Source: Desulfobacteraceae bacterium Eth-SRB2 (GTDB lineage: Bacteria > Desulfobacterota > Desulfobacteria > Desulfobacterales > UBA11574). Taken from it: a stretch of 64,000 nucleotides of DNA. The stretch spans positions 276,418 to 340,417 of the forward strand of contig RPGQ01000001.1 in the NCBI GenBank assembly GCA_004193595.1, in the 5' to 3' direction. The notes beneath the pieces are model-generated. The model saw nothing but the letters and a program-made list of their open reading frames with translations. It was not told where the DNA came from and did not search any database. Shown here in pieces: positions 1-7,356 of the stretch (position 1 is its first letter; each line of letters opens with the position of its first letter). Position numbers and translations under genes: made by a program.

Positions 1-57
1 GGTGTCAGGTGTCAGGAATGATGAACAGAGGCGCTGGCACCTGAAACCTGACACCTC
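1..57. repeat. Dispersed 'GGTGTCAGG' word repeat, inverted copy
   Basis: This stretch is built of GGTGTCAGG / CCTGACACC words and reads, inverted, almost exactly like 47540-47596. Related material flanks the block at 57745-58083. It is intergenic and I see no coding potential. It ends close to a 'TTTACACCC' word that also ends the other copies. Confidence 0.75.
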
Positions 58-139
58 TTTCACCAACGGTTGCGATTTACACCCGCATTATGCAACACGA
101 ATTTTTGCTTTCACATTAAATACCTATAATTCATGGTAG

Positions 140-156
140 AGCAAAAGACATTCCAA
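140..156 (-). promoter_or_regulatory. Possible sigma54 -24/-12 promoter for a gene left of the window
   Basis: The minus strand reads TTGGAATG-TCTT-TTGCT, nearly the same as the promoter at 10777-10793 (TTGGCATG-TCTC-TTGCT) with the same GG-N10-GC spacing. It would fire leftwards out of the window. No TTTTAC-N5-GTAAAA palindrome is found about 124 bp upstream, where the 3' end of the USP gene lies. This is the weakest member of the set. Confidence 0.35.
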
Positions 157-180
157 GATAGGGCCCGTGGAATAACCGGT

Positions 181-630
181 CTAACCGTCGCTCCGTGAAC
201 GAATGAGAAGCAGGGGGCGATCTATACGTTGCAACACCCCGGCCGCAACACTTCCATAAAATGTCCTTAACAAACCGCCGTGGCCGTGACTGGCCATGGC
301 CACCAACCCCACATTTTTTTCTTCGGCAGCATCGATGATTGCTTTCGTGACCGGGCCATGGCCGATGAGAATTTGAGCCTCGATACCCTTTGAACGAAAT
401 TTTTCCTGAAGAGAGGCAAGATAAGACTCTGCATCTTTCTTCTGCTTATCGGATCTTTCCAAGTACGTTGACATATCAATCACTTCATCATATTCCAGCA
501 TAAGCGACGGTTCAGCAACTATAAAGAAAATCACTTTGGCGTTTAAAGATAGTGCCAGGTTTTCCACATGAGGCAATATTGCCTCAGCTCGTTTCGAGCC
601 GTCCAATGGAACCAATATAGTTTTATACAT
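181..630 (-). CDS. Universal stress protein, UspA family, single domain
   Basis: A 149-residue Usp-fold protein with the family N-terminus (MYKTILVPLDGS) and the nucleotide-binding signature G-2x-G-9x-G-S near the C-terminus (GHGGLLRTFYGS). Such proteins bind ATP or other nucleotides in the cytoplasm and accumulate under starvation or energy stress; the exact role here is unknown. AGGAGG sits 5 bases before the ATG. Upstream are a sigma54-type promoter (807-823) and a palindromic upstream site (930-946), with a small inverted-repeat element inserted in the leader (692-758). It is one of five USP genes in the first 11 kb and one of the two under the shared sigma54 unit. Confidence 0.93.
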   Translation of the reverse strand: MYKTILVPLDGSKRAEAILPHVENLALSLNAKVIFFIVAEPSLMLEYDEVIDMSTYLERSDKQKKDAESYLASLQEKFRSKGIEAQILIGHGPVTKAIIDAAEEKNVGLVAMASHGHGGLLRTFYGSVAAGVLQRIDRPLLLIRSRSDG

Positions 631-691
631 GTTTTCCTCCTGTATATATTAAATTTATATCTTATTTTTGAGAAAGTTATTAAGAATTATT

Positions 692-758
692 GTAACATCT
701 CAATAAATTATGGAGTCAATATGATCATTTAATACACCAGAACTTATTGAGAAGTTAC
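692..758. repeat. 67-bp miniature inverted-repeat element with 8-bp target duplication
   Basis: Ends GTAACATCTCAATAA and TTATTGAGAAGTTAC form imperfect terminal inverted repeats. The element is flanked by a perfect direct repeat GAATTATT (684-691 and 759-766). Removing the element plus one repeat restores a leader that aligns base for base with the paralogous leader around 4116-4355. Related copies lie at 46050-46121 and 47085-47156. It lies in the untranslated leader of the USP gene at 181-630. Confidence 0.85.
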
Positions 759-806
759 GAATTATTTCCAGTTGGAATCCAGGGGTAACCCACCTGTTTT
801 TTTAAA

Positions 807-823
807 AGCAACAACCATACCAA
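807..823 (-). promoter_or_regulatory. Sigma54 -24/-12 promoter of the USP gene 181-630
   Basis: The minus strand reads TTGGTATG-GTTG-TTGCT, matching the sigma54 consensus YTGGCACG-N4-TTGCW with the invariant GG and GC 10 bases apart. Predicted start is near 796, about 166 bases before the ATG; 67 of those plus an 8-bp duplication come from the inserted element. The surrounding 190 bp are strongly conserved with the region upstream of the CNBD gene at 3617-4099. Confidence 0.75.
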
Positions 824-929
824 AGCAAAACTCCTTTGAGACATATGCTTAACCTGCTGATATGATGTATCTATTTCGTTTTAATAGAAATATTGCGATT
901 AAAATTCGGAATGATTCGGTGTCAGTCTT

Positions 930-946
930 TTTTACAGGTTGTAAAA
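930..946. promoter_or_regulatory. Palindromic upstream activator site, copy 1
   Basis: TTTTAC-AGGTT-GTAAAA, preceded by GTGTCAG on the plus strand. It starts 123 bp from the start of the sigma54 element at 807, centre about 142 bp upstream of the predicted transcription start, typical of an enhancer site for an NtrC-family activator. The same palindrome occurs at 4509, 10901 and 48565. A short open frame across 862-1131 is rejected because it lies over these sites. Confidence 0.72.
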
Positions 947-966
947 TCAAGGTAGGTGAAAGCTTC

Positions 967-985
967 TTTTTACAATTTGTAAAAA
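967..985. promoter_or_regulatory. Second palindromic activator site, copy 1
   Basis: TTTTTAC-AATTT-GTAAAAA, a perfect palindrome with 7-bp arms, 38 bp centre to centre from the site at 930-946. The following bases up to about 1013 are conserved with the region after 4617. About 145 bp further along the plus strand is TTGGCTAA-CAAT-TGGA (1095-1110), which keeps GG but not GC: possibly a decayed divergent sigma54 promoter. The rest of the gap to 1184 shows nothing else. Confidence 0.6.
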
Positions 986-1183
986 AAGCAGATGGGTATC
1001 TTTACCATCTATCAATAATTGGTAGAGTTTGTGAAATGACTGGAAATAACCTTTTGATATGTAGGACTATTATTTTAAGACCAAGTTACTTCGCTTGGCT
1101 AACAATTGGAATGTTCGAGTTAAAAATATAAGTCTAAAAAATACCCTTATTTCCCATAAATTGCAGGATTTCGAGACGTCTAA

Positions 1184-2080
1184 TTAGGTTACCACCCAAA
1201 CCGCCATTTCCCTCGCCATTTGAATAACCTTGTTGCTCACACGACCCATAAAGAACTCTTCCACATTGGTAAGACCTCTTCGACCGACAACAATAGTCCC
1301 ATATCCCTCCTTCAAAGCTTCTACAACAATAGCTCCGGCCCGGCTGGGTACTCCGGTAATCATCCGGGTAATGATTTGATTACTATTAAAACCGGCCTTC
1401 TCCAAATGAACGGAAGCCTCCTTGAAAACATACTCCATGGATTTTTCAGCCTGTTGCAATTCCTCTCTACCAAGATCTCTAACAGCATGAAAGAGGGTAA
1501 CCTCCCAATGCAAACTATCCGCCATGGTGCTGACGTAACCTATGGCCCTCATTGCTCCTTCCGAAGCATCTATGGCCACAAGTATTTTGCCAATCTTCGG
1601 AGTGCCGCCCACCACGCAGAGAGGGACATTGATCAGACGCCCAATAAGCTTATTCGTAATGCTACCACATAAAAAATCTTTCAGCATGCTCATTCCCCAG
1701 CGGCCCACAACCACTCCGTGGTAATTGTTTTGTGATTCATAGAGGATGTCTCTTGCTATGCCCACCTTCCTTTCCTGGATTTTAATACTAATGGCATCTT
1801 CCGGGACGTTTTGATCCAGAAATAGCTGACGGGCTTTTTCCATAAACTCTTGTATCTCTTTCTTTTGCCGGAGATCCCAGGCACGTGTGGCGGCTACTTT
1901 GTGTCTATATGCAGGCTCTTTCTCGATATCCCAGAAACTTTCGGGAACTTTTGTCATTACATGGAATAGAACCACTTCCATACGGTTTGGCGGAAACAAC
2001 CGGCTCACATAACGCACTGCCTCAAAAGCCTGATCCGAACCATCCACCGCCAACAAAATTTTTCTTCCGTGTTTTACCAA
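1184..2080 (-). CDS. Tandem universal stress protein (two Usp domains)
   Basis: A 298-residue protein made of two Usp domains (about 5-155 and 160-298). Each starts with KILxAxDxS. The first keeps the nucleotide-binding signature G-2x-G-9x-G-S (GRWGMSMLKDFLCGS); in the second the last position is G-R (GRRGLTNVEEFFMGR), so its binding may differ. Two-domain USPs act as intramolecular dimers. The start is TTG, chosen because AAAGGAG lies 6-7 bases upstream and no ATG fits. The gene is followed by the sigma54/activator region of the next USP gene. The 296-bp upstream gap is largely repeat 2143-2315, so its own promoter is not evident. Confidence 0.9.
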   Translation of the reverse strand: MVKHGRKILLAVDGSDQAFEAVRYVSRLFPPNRMEVVLFHVMTKVPESFWDIEKEPAYRHKVAATRAWDLRQKKEIQEFMEKARQLFLDQNVPEDAISIKIQERKVGIARDILYESQNNYHGVVVGRWGMSMLKDFLCGSITNKLIGRLINVPLCVVGGTPKIGKILVAIDASEGAMRAIGYVSTMADSLHWEVTLFHAVRDLGREELQQAEKSMEYVFKEASVHLEKAGFNSNQIITRMITGVPSRAGAIVVEALKEGYGTIVVGRRGLTNVEEFFMGRVSNKVIQMAREMAVWVVT

Positions 2081-2142
2081 GAGATACTCCTTTCTCTAAT
2101 CTTTTGTTGGTTTGTTAGTTTTTTTTGCCATAAATTTTGATA

Positions 2143-2315
2143 AACTCGTAAAAAGTCCGATTTAGACGGTTTCGTAAAAAGTTCAAATTCCCCCGCCAAA
2201 CATAGGCGGGATAAAAAGGCGCCGCAAATTTTGCAATCATGAGGCGTACTGATCGTACGTTGAATGATTGCGAAATGCAGCACAACGCAGAAGTTGGACT
2301 TTTTTCGAGACCGTC
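2143..2315. repeat. MITE-like palindromic repeat, family A, copy 1
   Basis: About 173 bp with ends AACTCGTAAAAAGTCC and GGACTTTTTTCGAGACC. An inner inverted repeat GCAATCAT...ATGATTGC surrounds CGTAC...GTACG. Near-identical copies are at 49911-50057 and 59079-59250, and a related one at 45168-45289. It has no coding capacity and is presumably mobilised in trans. Confidence 0.85.
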
Positions 2316-2375
2316 AATTTTAGATCAATAAATAGGCCTGCAAGCTTATCTATAACAACGTATTGAAGTAATAGA

Positions 2376-3053
2376 CTAATACGTTTCTCTTTTGACTTCA
2401 CGGCGGTCCACCATATAAAGGAGAGATGCTTTTTCTCTAAGCGATTCCTTGAGTTTATTGAGCTTGAAGCGATCAATGCCGTACATGCGAATATACAACC
2501 GGCGAAATCCTTCGGGGGCCAAATCGTAAGAAGTCAGGATGCTCGCCATACTGCCGCCGTATTGTCGAATTATGTCCGATATCTCTTTGATGGAACCCGG
2601 CTGATCTTCTAGCTCCAGGCCAAATTGAACGCCTTTTCTTTCAACGCCGGTCAGTGAGATAATTGTTCTAAAAATGTCATCTTGAGTGATTGTACCGACA
2701 ATACTACCATAATGGTCGATCACAGGGACCCCGGATATTCTATGTTTTAAAAGGACCTCTGCCGTCTCTTCTATCGTGTAATCGAGAGGAACGGTGACGG
2801 GATTTTTAGTCATGATCTTTTTTATTTTAATCTTAGAAATTAAATATAAAAGTTCATGAATTTCCAAGCTGGTCGCCTTAGAAGCAGACGCACTTTTTAA
2901 ATCCCGATCCGTAACAATTCCAACGAGCTTACCCTGCTCCATTACCGGCAGCATCATGATATTATGTTTTTTTAACAAGTGTATTGCATTATTCATGGAA
3001 TCGTTTGCATCGATGGTAATAACCTGTTTGCTCATCCAGTTTTTAACTAACAT
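2376..3053 (-). CDS. CBS-domain pair plus ACT-like domain protein
   Basis: A 225-residue cytoplasmic protein. Two CBS motifs are clear: MSKQVITIDANDSM...GKLVGIVTDRDL (about 7-55) and MTKNPVTVPLDYTIEE...SIVGTITQDDIF (about 79-135), which together form an adenine-nucleotide-binding Bateman module. The remainder (about 140-215) begins GVQFGLELEDQPGSIKEISDIIRQYGG, typical of an ACT domain. The arrangement resembles AcuB-type proteins. AAGGAG is 7 bases before the ATG. It follows a terminator at 3225-3268 that separates it from the dodecin transcript, so it should have its own promoter, which I could not identify. Confidence 0.87.
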   Translation of the reverse strand: MLVKNWMSKQVITIDANDSMNNAIHLLKKHNIMMLPVMEQGKLVGIVTDRDLKSASASKATSLEIHELLYLISKIKIKKIMTKNPVTVPLDYTIEETAEVLLKHRISGVPVIDHYGSIVGTITQDDIFRTIISLTGVERKGVQFGLELEDQPGSIKEISDIIRQYGGSMASILTSYDLAPEGFRRLYIRMYGIDRFKLNKLKESLREKASLLYMVDRREVKRETY

Positions 3054-3224
3054 GACAATTCTCCTTTATGTTTCCTATTCCTTTACCTGACAGGAATCCC
3101 CGGCCATAATGTAAAGTTCTGCGAGTTTTGGGGAAAAACATTTTATCGCCCTGGCGTGGAAGTGCATTTTGCAAAAGCCACTAATACCGAAGAGCACACC
3201 CGGCACCCAATCAGTAATGAAACT

Positions 3225-3268
3225 TAAAAGGGGTGGAAACTATATTGGTTATGCGTTTTCCACCCCTA
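3225..3268 (-). terminator. Rho-independent terminator after dodecin
   Basis: On the minus strand AGGGGTGGAAA pairs with TTTCCACCCCT, followed by TTTTAAG. It begins about 10 bases after the dodecin stop codon, so it ends the CNBD-dodecin transcript. Confidence 0.75.
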
Positions 3269-3277
3269 TCTGACTCG

Positions 3278-3490
3278 TTATTCCTTTTCATATTTGAAGG
3301 AAAGGGTTACCCTCGCACGATAAGCAGTCACTTTACCATTTTCGATCTTTAAGTCTAACTTGGTAATTTCCGCGACTCTAAGATCTTTAAGGCTTTTGGA
3401 TGCTGTTTCTATAGCATTTGTTGCGGCATTCTCCCAAGAAGAACTGCTTGTTCCCACCAACTCAATGATTTTATAAGTACTATTGCTCAT
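3278..3490 (-). CDS. Dodecin, flavin-binding protein
   Basis: A 70-residue protein of the usual dodecin length, starting MSNSTYKIIELVGTSSSSWENAATNAIETASKSL, with the conserved Trp of the flavin-stacking site in SSWENAA. Dodecins form hollow dodecamers that store or buffer flavins in the cytoplasm. AAAGGAG precedes the ATG by 7 bases. It lies 126 bp downstream of the CNBD gene on the same strand and is followed directly by a terminator, so it is probably the second gene of the sigma54-driven CNBD transcript. Confidence 0.93.
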   Translation of the reverse strand: MSNSTYKIIELVGTSSSSWENAATNAIETASKSLKDLRVAEITKLDLKIENGKVTAYRARVTLSFKYEKE

Positions 3491-3616
3491 GGCGGATCTC
3501 CTTTATTATGGATTTAAAAACATTCACTTTGATCAAACGCATAAAATTTTTCTCCAACAACTTGTTTTTTATAACAATCTTCTTTCGAGCCCTTACTCAC
3601 TGGGTCAACAAAATTT

Positions 3617-4099
3617 TTATCCCGGTAGTGCGGTTATAATGGTAGGGGCCTTGACCATTGCATGAATTTGCCTCTTGGCGATTTTATAGCGTTCAAAATA
3701 GATTTTTGCGACCTCTTTCATAAATTTATACCCTACTTCAGGATGATCCTGAAAGAGTTCAAACAATTTATCGGCATCAATCGCCATGGCTTCAGAATCT
3801 TCCATGCATACGGAATCCAATGTATATTCCTGTGGTTTCATGAAACAGGCGGTGCCAAACAGATCGCCTTTCTCTCTGGATTCAAAGGAAATACCATAGG
3901 TATCTCCCGGAGCTATCTTCCTCATGCTGACGAGTCCCTTGGTAACCAGAAAAATATGGTTTGCTCGATCCCCCTCCTGATAGACCTGGGCTCCCTTTTT
4001 AAACGTTTGTTTCTCCGTGATTTTAGCAATCTCTGCCAATTGAGCTTCCGAAAACAAACTAAATGCATCGAATTTTTTTAAATCACTAATTTCTACCAT
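3617..4099 (-). CDS. Stand-alone cyclic-nucleotide-binding-domain protein
   Basis: A 160-residue protein with a CNBD (about 10-125): FSLFSEAQLAEIAKI, KGAQVYQEGDRANHIFLVTKG, then the phosphate-binding-cassette region KGDLFGTACFMKPQEYT. It has no helix-turn-helix, so it is not a CRP-type DNA-binding regulator; a helical tail ends in MVKAPTIITALPG. A close paralogue is at 47878-48360 and a fossil of a third copy at 10030-10092; all keep the ITALPG tail, suggesting it matters. AGGAGG lies 6 bases before the ATG. It is driven by the sigma54 promoter at 4386-4402 with the upstream site at 4509-4525; a 199-bp repeat interrupts the leader. Confidence 0.88.
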   Translation of the reverse strand: MVEISDLKKFDAFSLFSEAQLAEIAKITEKQTFKKGAQVYQEGDRANHIFLVTKGLVSMRKIAPGDTYGISFESREKGDLFGTACFMKPQEYTLDSVCMEDSEAMAIDADKLFELFQDHPEVGYKFMKEVAKIYFERYKIAKRQIHAMVKAPTIITALPG

Positions 4100-4131
4100 G
4101 GTTGGCCTCCTTTTTTTGAGAAAGTTATTTA

Positions 4132-4330
4132 GTGTCCATCCCTAAATGGTCTTTCTGCCCAATCTCTGCGTTATGCTCAAAAAATAATCCTCGGAATATT
4201 AAACATATGCCTGTCGGAGATCCCGTGATGTTTTCGGGGCGGTTATTTTTTTCGCATGCCCCTCCGGGGCGTAGGCCCTACGGGCCGGAGGCTTGATCTT
4301 GAACAAAAATCCTCATTTATGGATGGACAC
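4132..4330. repeat. 199-bp miniature inverted-repeat element in the CNBD leader, family B
   Basis: Terminal inverted repeats GTGTCCATCC and GGATGGACAC. ATTTA flanks both sides (with one extra C on the right), consistent with a 5-bp target duplication. Deleting it gives a leader that aligns with the leader of the USP gene at 181-630. The interior contains a GCCCCTCCGGGGC hairpin and GGCCCTACGGGCC. Solo ends of the same family occur near 9372-9390, 10094-10112 and 59263-59280. Confidence 0.8.
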
Positions 4331-4385
4331 CATTTAGGATTACTTCCAGTTAGAATCCAGAGGTAACCCGCCTACTCTTTTTCAA

Positions 4386-4402
4386 AGCAACAACCATACC
4401 AG
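4386..4402 (-). promoter_or_regulatory. Sigma54 promoter of the CNBD gene 3617-4099
   Basis: Minus strand CTGGTATG-GTTG-TTGCT. GG and GC are 10 bases apart. Predicted start is near 4375; the long leader to 4099 is explained by the inserted element at 4132-4330. Confidence 0.75.
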
Positions 4403-4508
4403 AGCGAAATTTCCTTGAGATATATGTTTAACCTTTTGATATAATTTAGCTTTATAGTTTTAAAAAAAATATGGCGATTAAAATTTGGAATGAATGGGTG
4501 TCAGTCTT

Positions 4509-4525
4509 TTTTACAAGTTGTAAAA
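4509..4525. promoter_or_regulatory. Palindromic upstream activator site, copy 2
   Basis: TTTTAC-AAGTT-GTAAAA, preceded by GTGTCAG. It starts exactly 123 bp from the start of the sigma54 element at 4386, the same spacing as copy 1 (930 versus 807). Confidence 0.72.
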
Positions 4526-4598
4526 TGATGGTAAGACACACCTTGAAATAATATTGATGACTGCTTTATGGTTTGTAGATTAAGATGAGTATAAGCTT

Positions 4599-4617
4599 TT
4601 TTTTCAATTTGTAAAAA
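4599..4617. promoter_or_regulatory. Second palindromic activator site, serving the divergent promoter
   Basis: TTTTTTC-AATTT-GTAAAAA, one arm with one mismatch from the copy at 967-985. Its centre (4608) is about 140 bp upstream of the predicted start of the plus-strand sigma54 promoter at 4722-4737, mirroring the 142-bp distance between 4517 and the minus-strand start. Confidence 0.55.
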
Positions 4618-4721
4618 AAGCAGACAGGTATTTTTACCATCTATTATTTGGCTTTTTATCCTTTCAGTAAATAAGTATATAATTTCGGTCAGATAGCCTT
4701 CATCTTTCTTTCAGCCTTCTA

Positions 4722-4737
4722 TGGCACAATAGTTGCA
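4722..4737 (+). promoter_or_regulatory. Sigma54 promoter of the cytidylate-kinase-like gene
   Basis: Plus strand TGGCACA-ATAG-TTGCA, a near-perfect sigma54 -24/-12 element. Predicted start is about 4748, 170 bases before the ATG at 4921. It is divergent to the promoter at 4386-4402; the 320 bp between them hold one palindromic activator site for each direction. Confidence 0.8.
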
Positions 4738-4920
4738 GGATATAATTAGCAAAAAGAGATCTTTGAAAAATGTACAATTTTGCCCGCCCAGTAAATCCGT
4801 GTTTTATAGTTAAGCTGGGTTCAGGATCTGGAAAATTCATTTATTGAAAGGTATACACAAAGAATTTAAAATAAATAACTTTTAAAAAGACATCTCATGC
4901 CTAAAAAAAGGAGGTATAAC

Positions 4921-5664
4921 ATGGTACAAGTTGGGGGTATAAAATATACACCGGGAATGTACACGCACAAAAGACCAACCGGCGGTAAATTGGCAGATAA
5001 ACATTTTCGCGAGCTGGAGAAAAAATTCATTGAAAAGAAAAGAGAAAAAAAAAGGCCGGAAATTTTCCCCACGATCTGTTGTTCTCGAAAAATTGGGGTC
5101 GGAGCCCTGGAAATTGCCGATATTGTAGCAAAAAATATCGGTTATAAGGTAGTAGACAGGGAAATTCTGATGCACATCGCCCAAGAGGCAAAATTGAGCG
5201 AGAAAACAGTTGCCTATTTTGACGAACATTATCCCGGTTATTTAAAGGAATTTGTAGCCTTTCTTGTTGGTGAGAAATCTTTTATTAAAAGTGATTACAA
5301 CAGGCATCTAATTAATGTTGTGATTTCTCTTGCCGGTTTGGAACCTACGATTTTTGTGGGCAGAGGCACACATTTAATAATTCCGAGAGACCGGGTCCTG
5401 GCGGTTCGGTTTATCTGTTCAGACGATCACCGGATTAAGCGGTTGTCCGGAATTTTAAAAGTGACAGAAAAAGAAGCTGCCGACAAGTTGCCCCAACTCG
5501 ATAAGGAGCAACGCAGCTTTTTTAAGAAGGCTTTTGGCAAAAAAGATGCTGTGCCGTATGAGTTTGATATAGTTATCAATTGTGATTATATCAAAGATAC
5601 GCAAGTTGCGGCAAAGATCGTCGAAGAGGCCTTTAAGAATAAGTTTGCCCAAGAACTTTCCTAG
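4921..5664 (+). CDS. Cytidylate-kinase-like family protein
   Basis: A 247-residue protein of the cytidylate-kinase-like family (P-loop-related fold): TICCSRKIGVGALEIADIVAKNIGYKVVDREIL at the N-terminus, then FVGRGTHLII and a lid-like RIKRLSGILKVTEKEA, ending with EFDIVINCDYI. The glycine-rich loop (SRKIGVGA) is degenerate compared with true Cmk, so kinase activity on nucleotides is uncertain. The start is ATG 4921, six bases after AGGAGG, rather than an upstream in-frame ATG at 4897 without a ribosome site. It is driven by a sigma54 promoter and followed by a terminator, so it is monocistronic. Two relatives are at 23133-24359 and 24511-25335. Confidence 0.8.
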   Translation: MVQVGGIKYTPGMYTHKRPTGGKLADKHFRELEKKFIEKKREKKRPEIFPTICCSRKIGVGALEIADIVAKNIGYKVVDREILMHIAQEAKLSEKTVAYFDEHYPGYLKEFVAFLVGEKSFIKSDYNRHLINVVISLAGLEPTIFVGRGTHLIIPRDRVLAVRFICSDDHRIKRLSGILKVTEKEAADKLPQLDKEQRSFFKKAFGKKDAVPYEFDIVINCDYIKDTQVAAKIVEEAFKNKFAQELS

Positions 5665-5744
5665 CTCGCAAAAAAGCCTGTCGCCGGGTGGGAGAGAAAA
5701 GGAAAAGATTTCTTATCACAAAAATACGAAAAAGAATTTAAAGA

Positions 5745-5771
5745 TCCGGGTTCGTTGAACCCGGGTTTTTA
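5745..5771 (+). terminator. Rho-independent terminator
   Basis: CCGGGTTC-GTT-GAACCCGG stem followed by TTTTT, ending the cytidylate-kinase-like transcript. Confidence 0.85.
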
Positions 5772-5839
5772 CTTAAATGGACATTGGAATCCATTCCAAT
5801 ATCCATGCAGTTCCGTCATTTTTTTCAGGTAATGTCGAA

Positions 5840-6820
5840 ATGACAACATCTGTTTCTCAGGATAACCTCAGACAAATGGCTTCCCGGTGGATGCCCATCT
5901 CCCGGGACTCTCATAAGTTTCGAATTCATACGGATACTACGGATTATTTTCGCGTGGAATATGGTGATGTGGTTCTTCTTGGCGGCAGGCCTTATCTGAT
6001 TCGTCATAATGCCAAAGAAGGGCGGTTCGGGCTTGATGACGAGGTCAAGTTTTGGGTAAAACGAGCCATTGACCTTAACAGCGGAAGCCCGAAGATTATC
6101 AAGCTCGTATTCTACGAAAAGTTTACGGCTCACATCGGAGGCATCGCGTTCGATTGTTACCGCAGTCCCAGAAAAGAGGCCCGTATTCTGGATCTGGTGG
6201 CCGACCATCAAAATTTCATGCATGGATATTCAATCGAGGATGCAAAAGGCAATCTGGTTCGCATTATCGATTTTATCAAAGGCAAACCCCTGTCTCACCA
6301 TGTGGCGGATATGGATATGGATCATCAGACCTATCTTTACGATAGATTCCCTGGGATCTTAAACAATTTCATGGAATGTATTGATGCCGTCCGCTTTCTT
6401 CACAACCACGGCGAAAAACACGGGGATATTCGGCGCGACCATATATTGATCGACCGCGATAGCGGGCGCTATCGATGGATTGACTATGATTTTAACTATC
6501 GCCATCGAGAAAACATATACGGTTACGATCTCTTTGGTCTGGGTAATATTTTGGTATTTTTGGTGGGCATGGGGGATGTGCTGCTGCCGGACCTGAAAAA
6601 ACAGTCTCATCCTGCTTTGGACGCGCTATGGGGAGAAGATCTGAATATCGTGTTTAACAACCGGGTCGCCAATCTCAAAAAAATTTACCCTTACATACCC
6701 GAATCTCTCAACAGAGTGTTGATGCATTTTTCAAAAGGCGCCAACTGGTTTTACGAAAACACAACACAATTACTGGATGATTTGAGAGAATTTCAAACCA
6801 TGACCGGAATGCTTTCGTGA
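5840..6820 (+). CDS. Protein-kinase-like protein with variant active site
   Basis: A 326-residue kinase-fold protein. The N-lobe has FWVKRA...KIIKLVF. The catalytic loop reads HGDIRRDHIL, an HGD type in which the usual metal-binding Asn is His. The DFG-equivalent is WIDYDF. It could be an atypical kinase or a pseudokinase; the substrate is unknown. An in-frame ATG at 5777 lies only six bases after the terminator and has no ribosome site, so ATG 5840 (weak CAGGT nine bases upstream) is preferred; the start is uncertain. It is followed after 41 bases by a USP gene, so the two probably form an operon. Confidence 0.7.
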   Translation: MTTSVSQDNLRQMASRWMPISRDSHKFRIHTDTTDYFRVEYGDVVLLGGRPYLIRHNAKEGRFGLDDEVKFWVKRAIDLNSGSPKIIKLVFYEKFTAHIGGIAFDCYRSPRKEARILDLVADHQNFMHGYSIEDAKGNLVRIIDFIKGKPLSHHVADMDMDHQTYLYDRFPGILNNFMECIDAVRFLHNHGEKHGDIRRDHILIDRDSGRYRWIDYDFNYRHRENIYGYDLFGLGNILVFLVGMGDVLLPDLKKQSHPALDALWGEDLNIVFNNRVANLKKIYPYIPESLNRVLMHFSKGANWFYENTTQLLDDLREFQTMTGMLS

Positions 6821-6861
6821 ATATTCACTCAAAGGAAACTAATCATTAGAGAGGCCGACAC

Positions 6862-7332
6862 ATGATCCCTGGTGAAAAGACTTTTAACAAAAATATCCTG
6901 ATTGCTGTGGACGATTCAGAAAACGCCCGACGGGCGGTCTCCTATGTGAGCCGGCTCCTGGCAGGTGTAAAAGGCTTCAAAATTTTAATCCTGCATGTCA
7001 TCAGTCAACCGGAGGAAGATTATTTTTCCACATCTGCTGAAAAAGAGAAGTGGTTCAACAAGTACAAGTTAAAAGTCGATGAAATGTTGGAGAACTATCG
7101 CCAAGTTCTGATAGATGGAGGTTTTACCCCGCAGGATATATCGGTACGATCCACCCTTCGATACTGTCCCTCCCTGTCGGAGTGTATTTTGGCAGAACAA
7201 GACAAAACGCAATATAGCACCATTGTGGTTGGCCGGCAGGGGCTTTCACGCAGTGAAGAGTTCCTCTTTGGCAGTATCTCCAGCAAAATCGTCAACCACG
7301 CACGTAACTGTACGGTCTGGGTTGTTGAATGA
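6862..7332 (+). CDS. Universal stress protein, single domain
   Basis: A 156-residue USP with KNILIAVDDSENARRAV at the start and the nucleotide-binding signature G-2x-G-9x-G-S (GRQGLSRSEEFLFGS) near the end. GAGAGG lies shortly before the ATG. It is co-oriented with the kinase-like gene 41 bp upstream, so the USP may be its partner or target (inference only). It resembles the second half of the tandem USP at 1184-2080 (both end TVWVV/AVWVV). It converges on a small minus-strand gene 25 bp downstream. Confidence 0.92.
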   Translation: MIPGEKTFNKNILIAVDDSENARRAVSYVSRLLAGVKGFKILILHVISQPEEDYFSTSAEKEKWFNKYKLKVDEMLENYRQVLIDGGFTPQDISVRSTLRYCPSLSECILAEQDKTQYSTIVVGRQGLSRSEEFLFGSISSKIVNHARNCTVWVVE

Positions 7333-7356
7333 TGAGCGTAATGTCTTTCTTAGATA

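Noticed and set aside
862-1131. 89-codon plus-strand open frame
   Set aside because: It lies over the sigma54 activator sites, has no ribosome site, and its sequence is conserved as DNA with the non-coding region at 4470-4650 rather than as protein.
3150-3175. CTGGCGTGGAAGTGCA as a sigma54 promoter
   Set aside because: The GG to GC spacing is 9 instead of 10 and it points into the end of the oppositely oriented dodecin gene.
3617-4099. CRP/FNR transcription factor
   Set aside because: The protein ends after the nucleotide-binding domain and a short helix; no helix-turn-helix is present.
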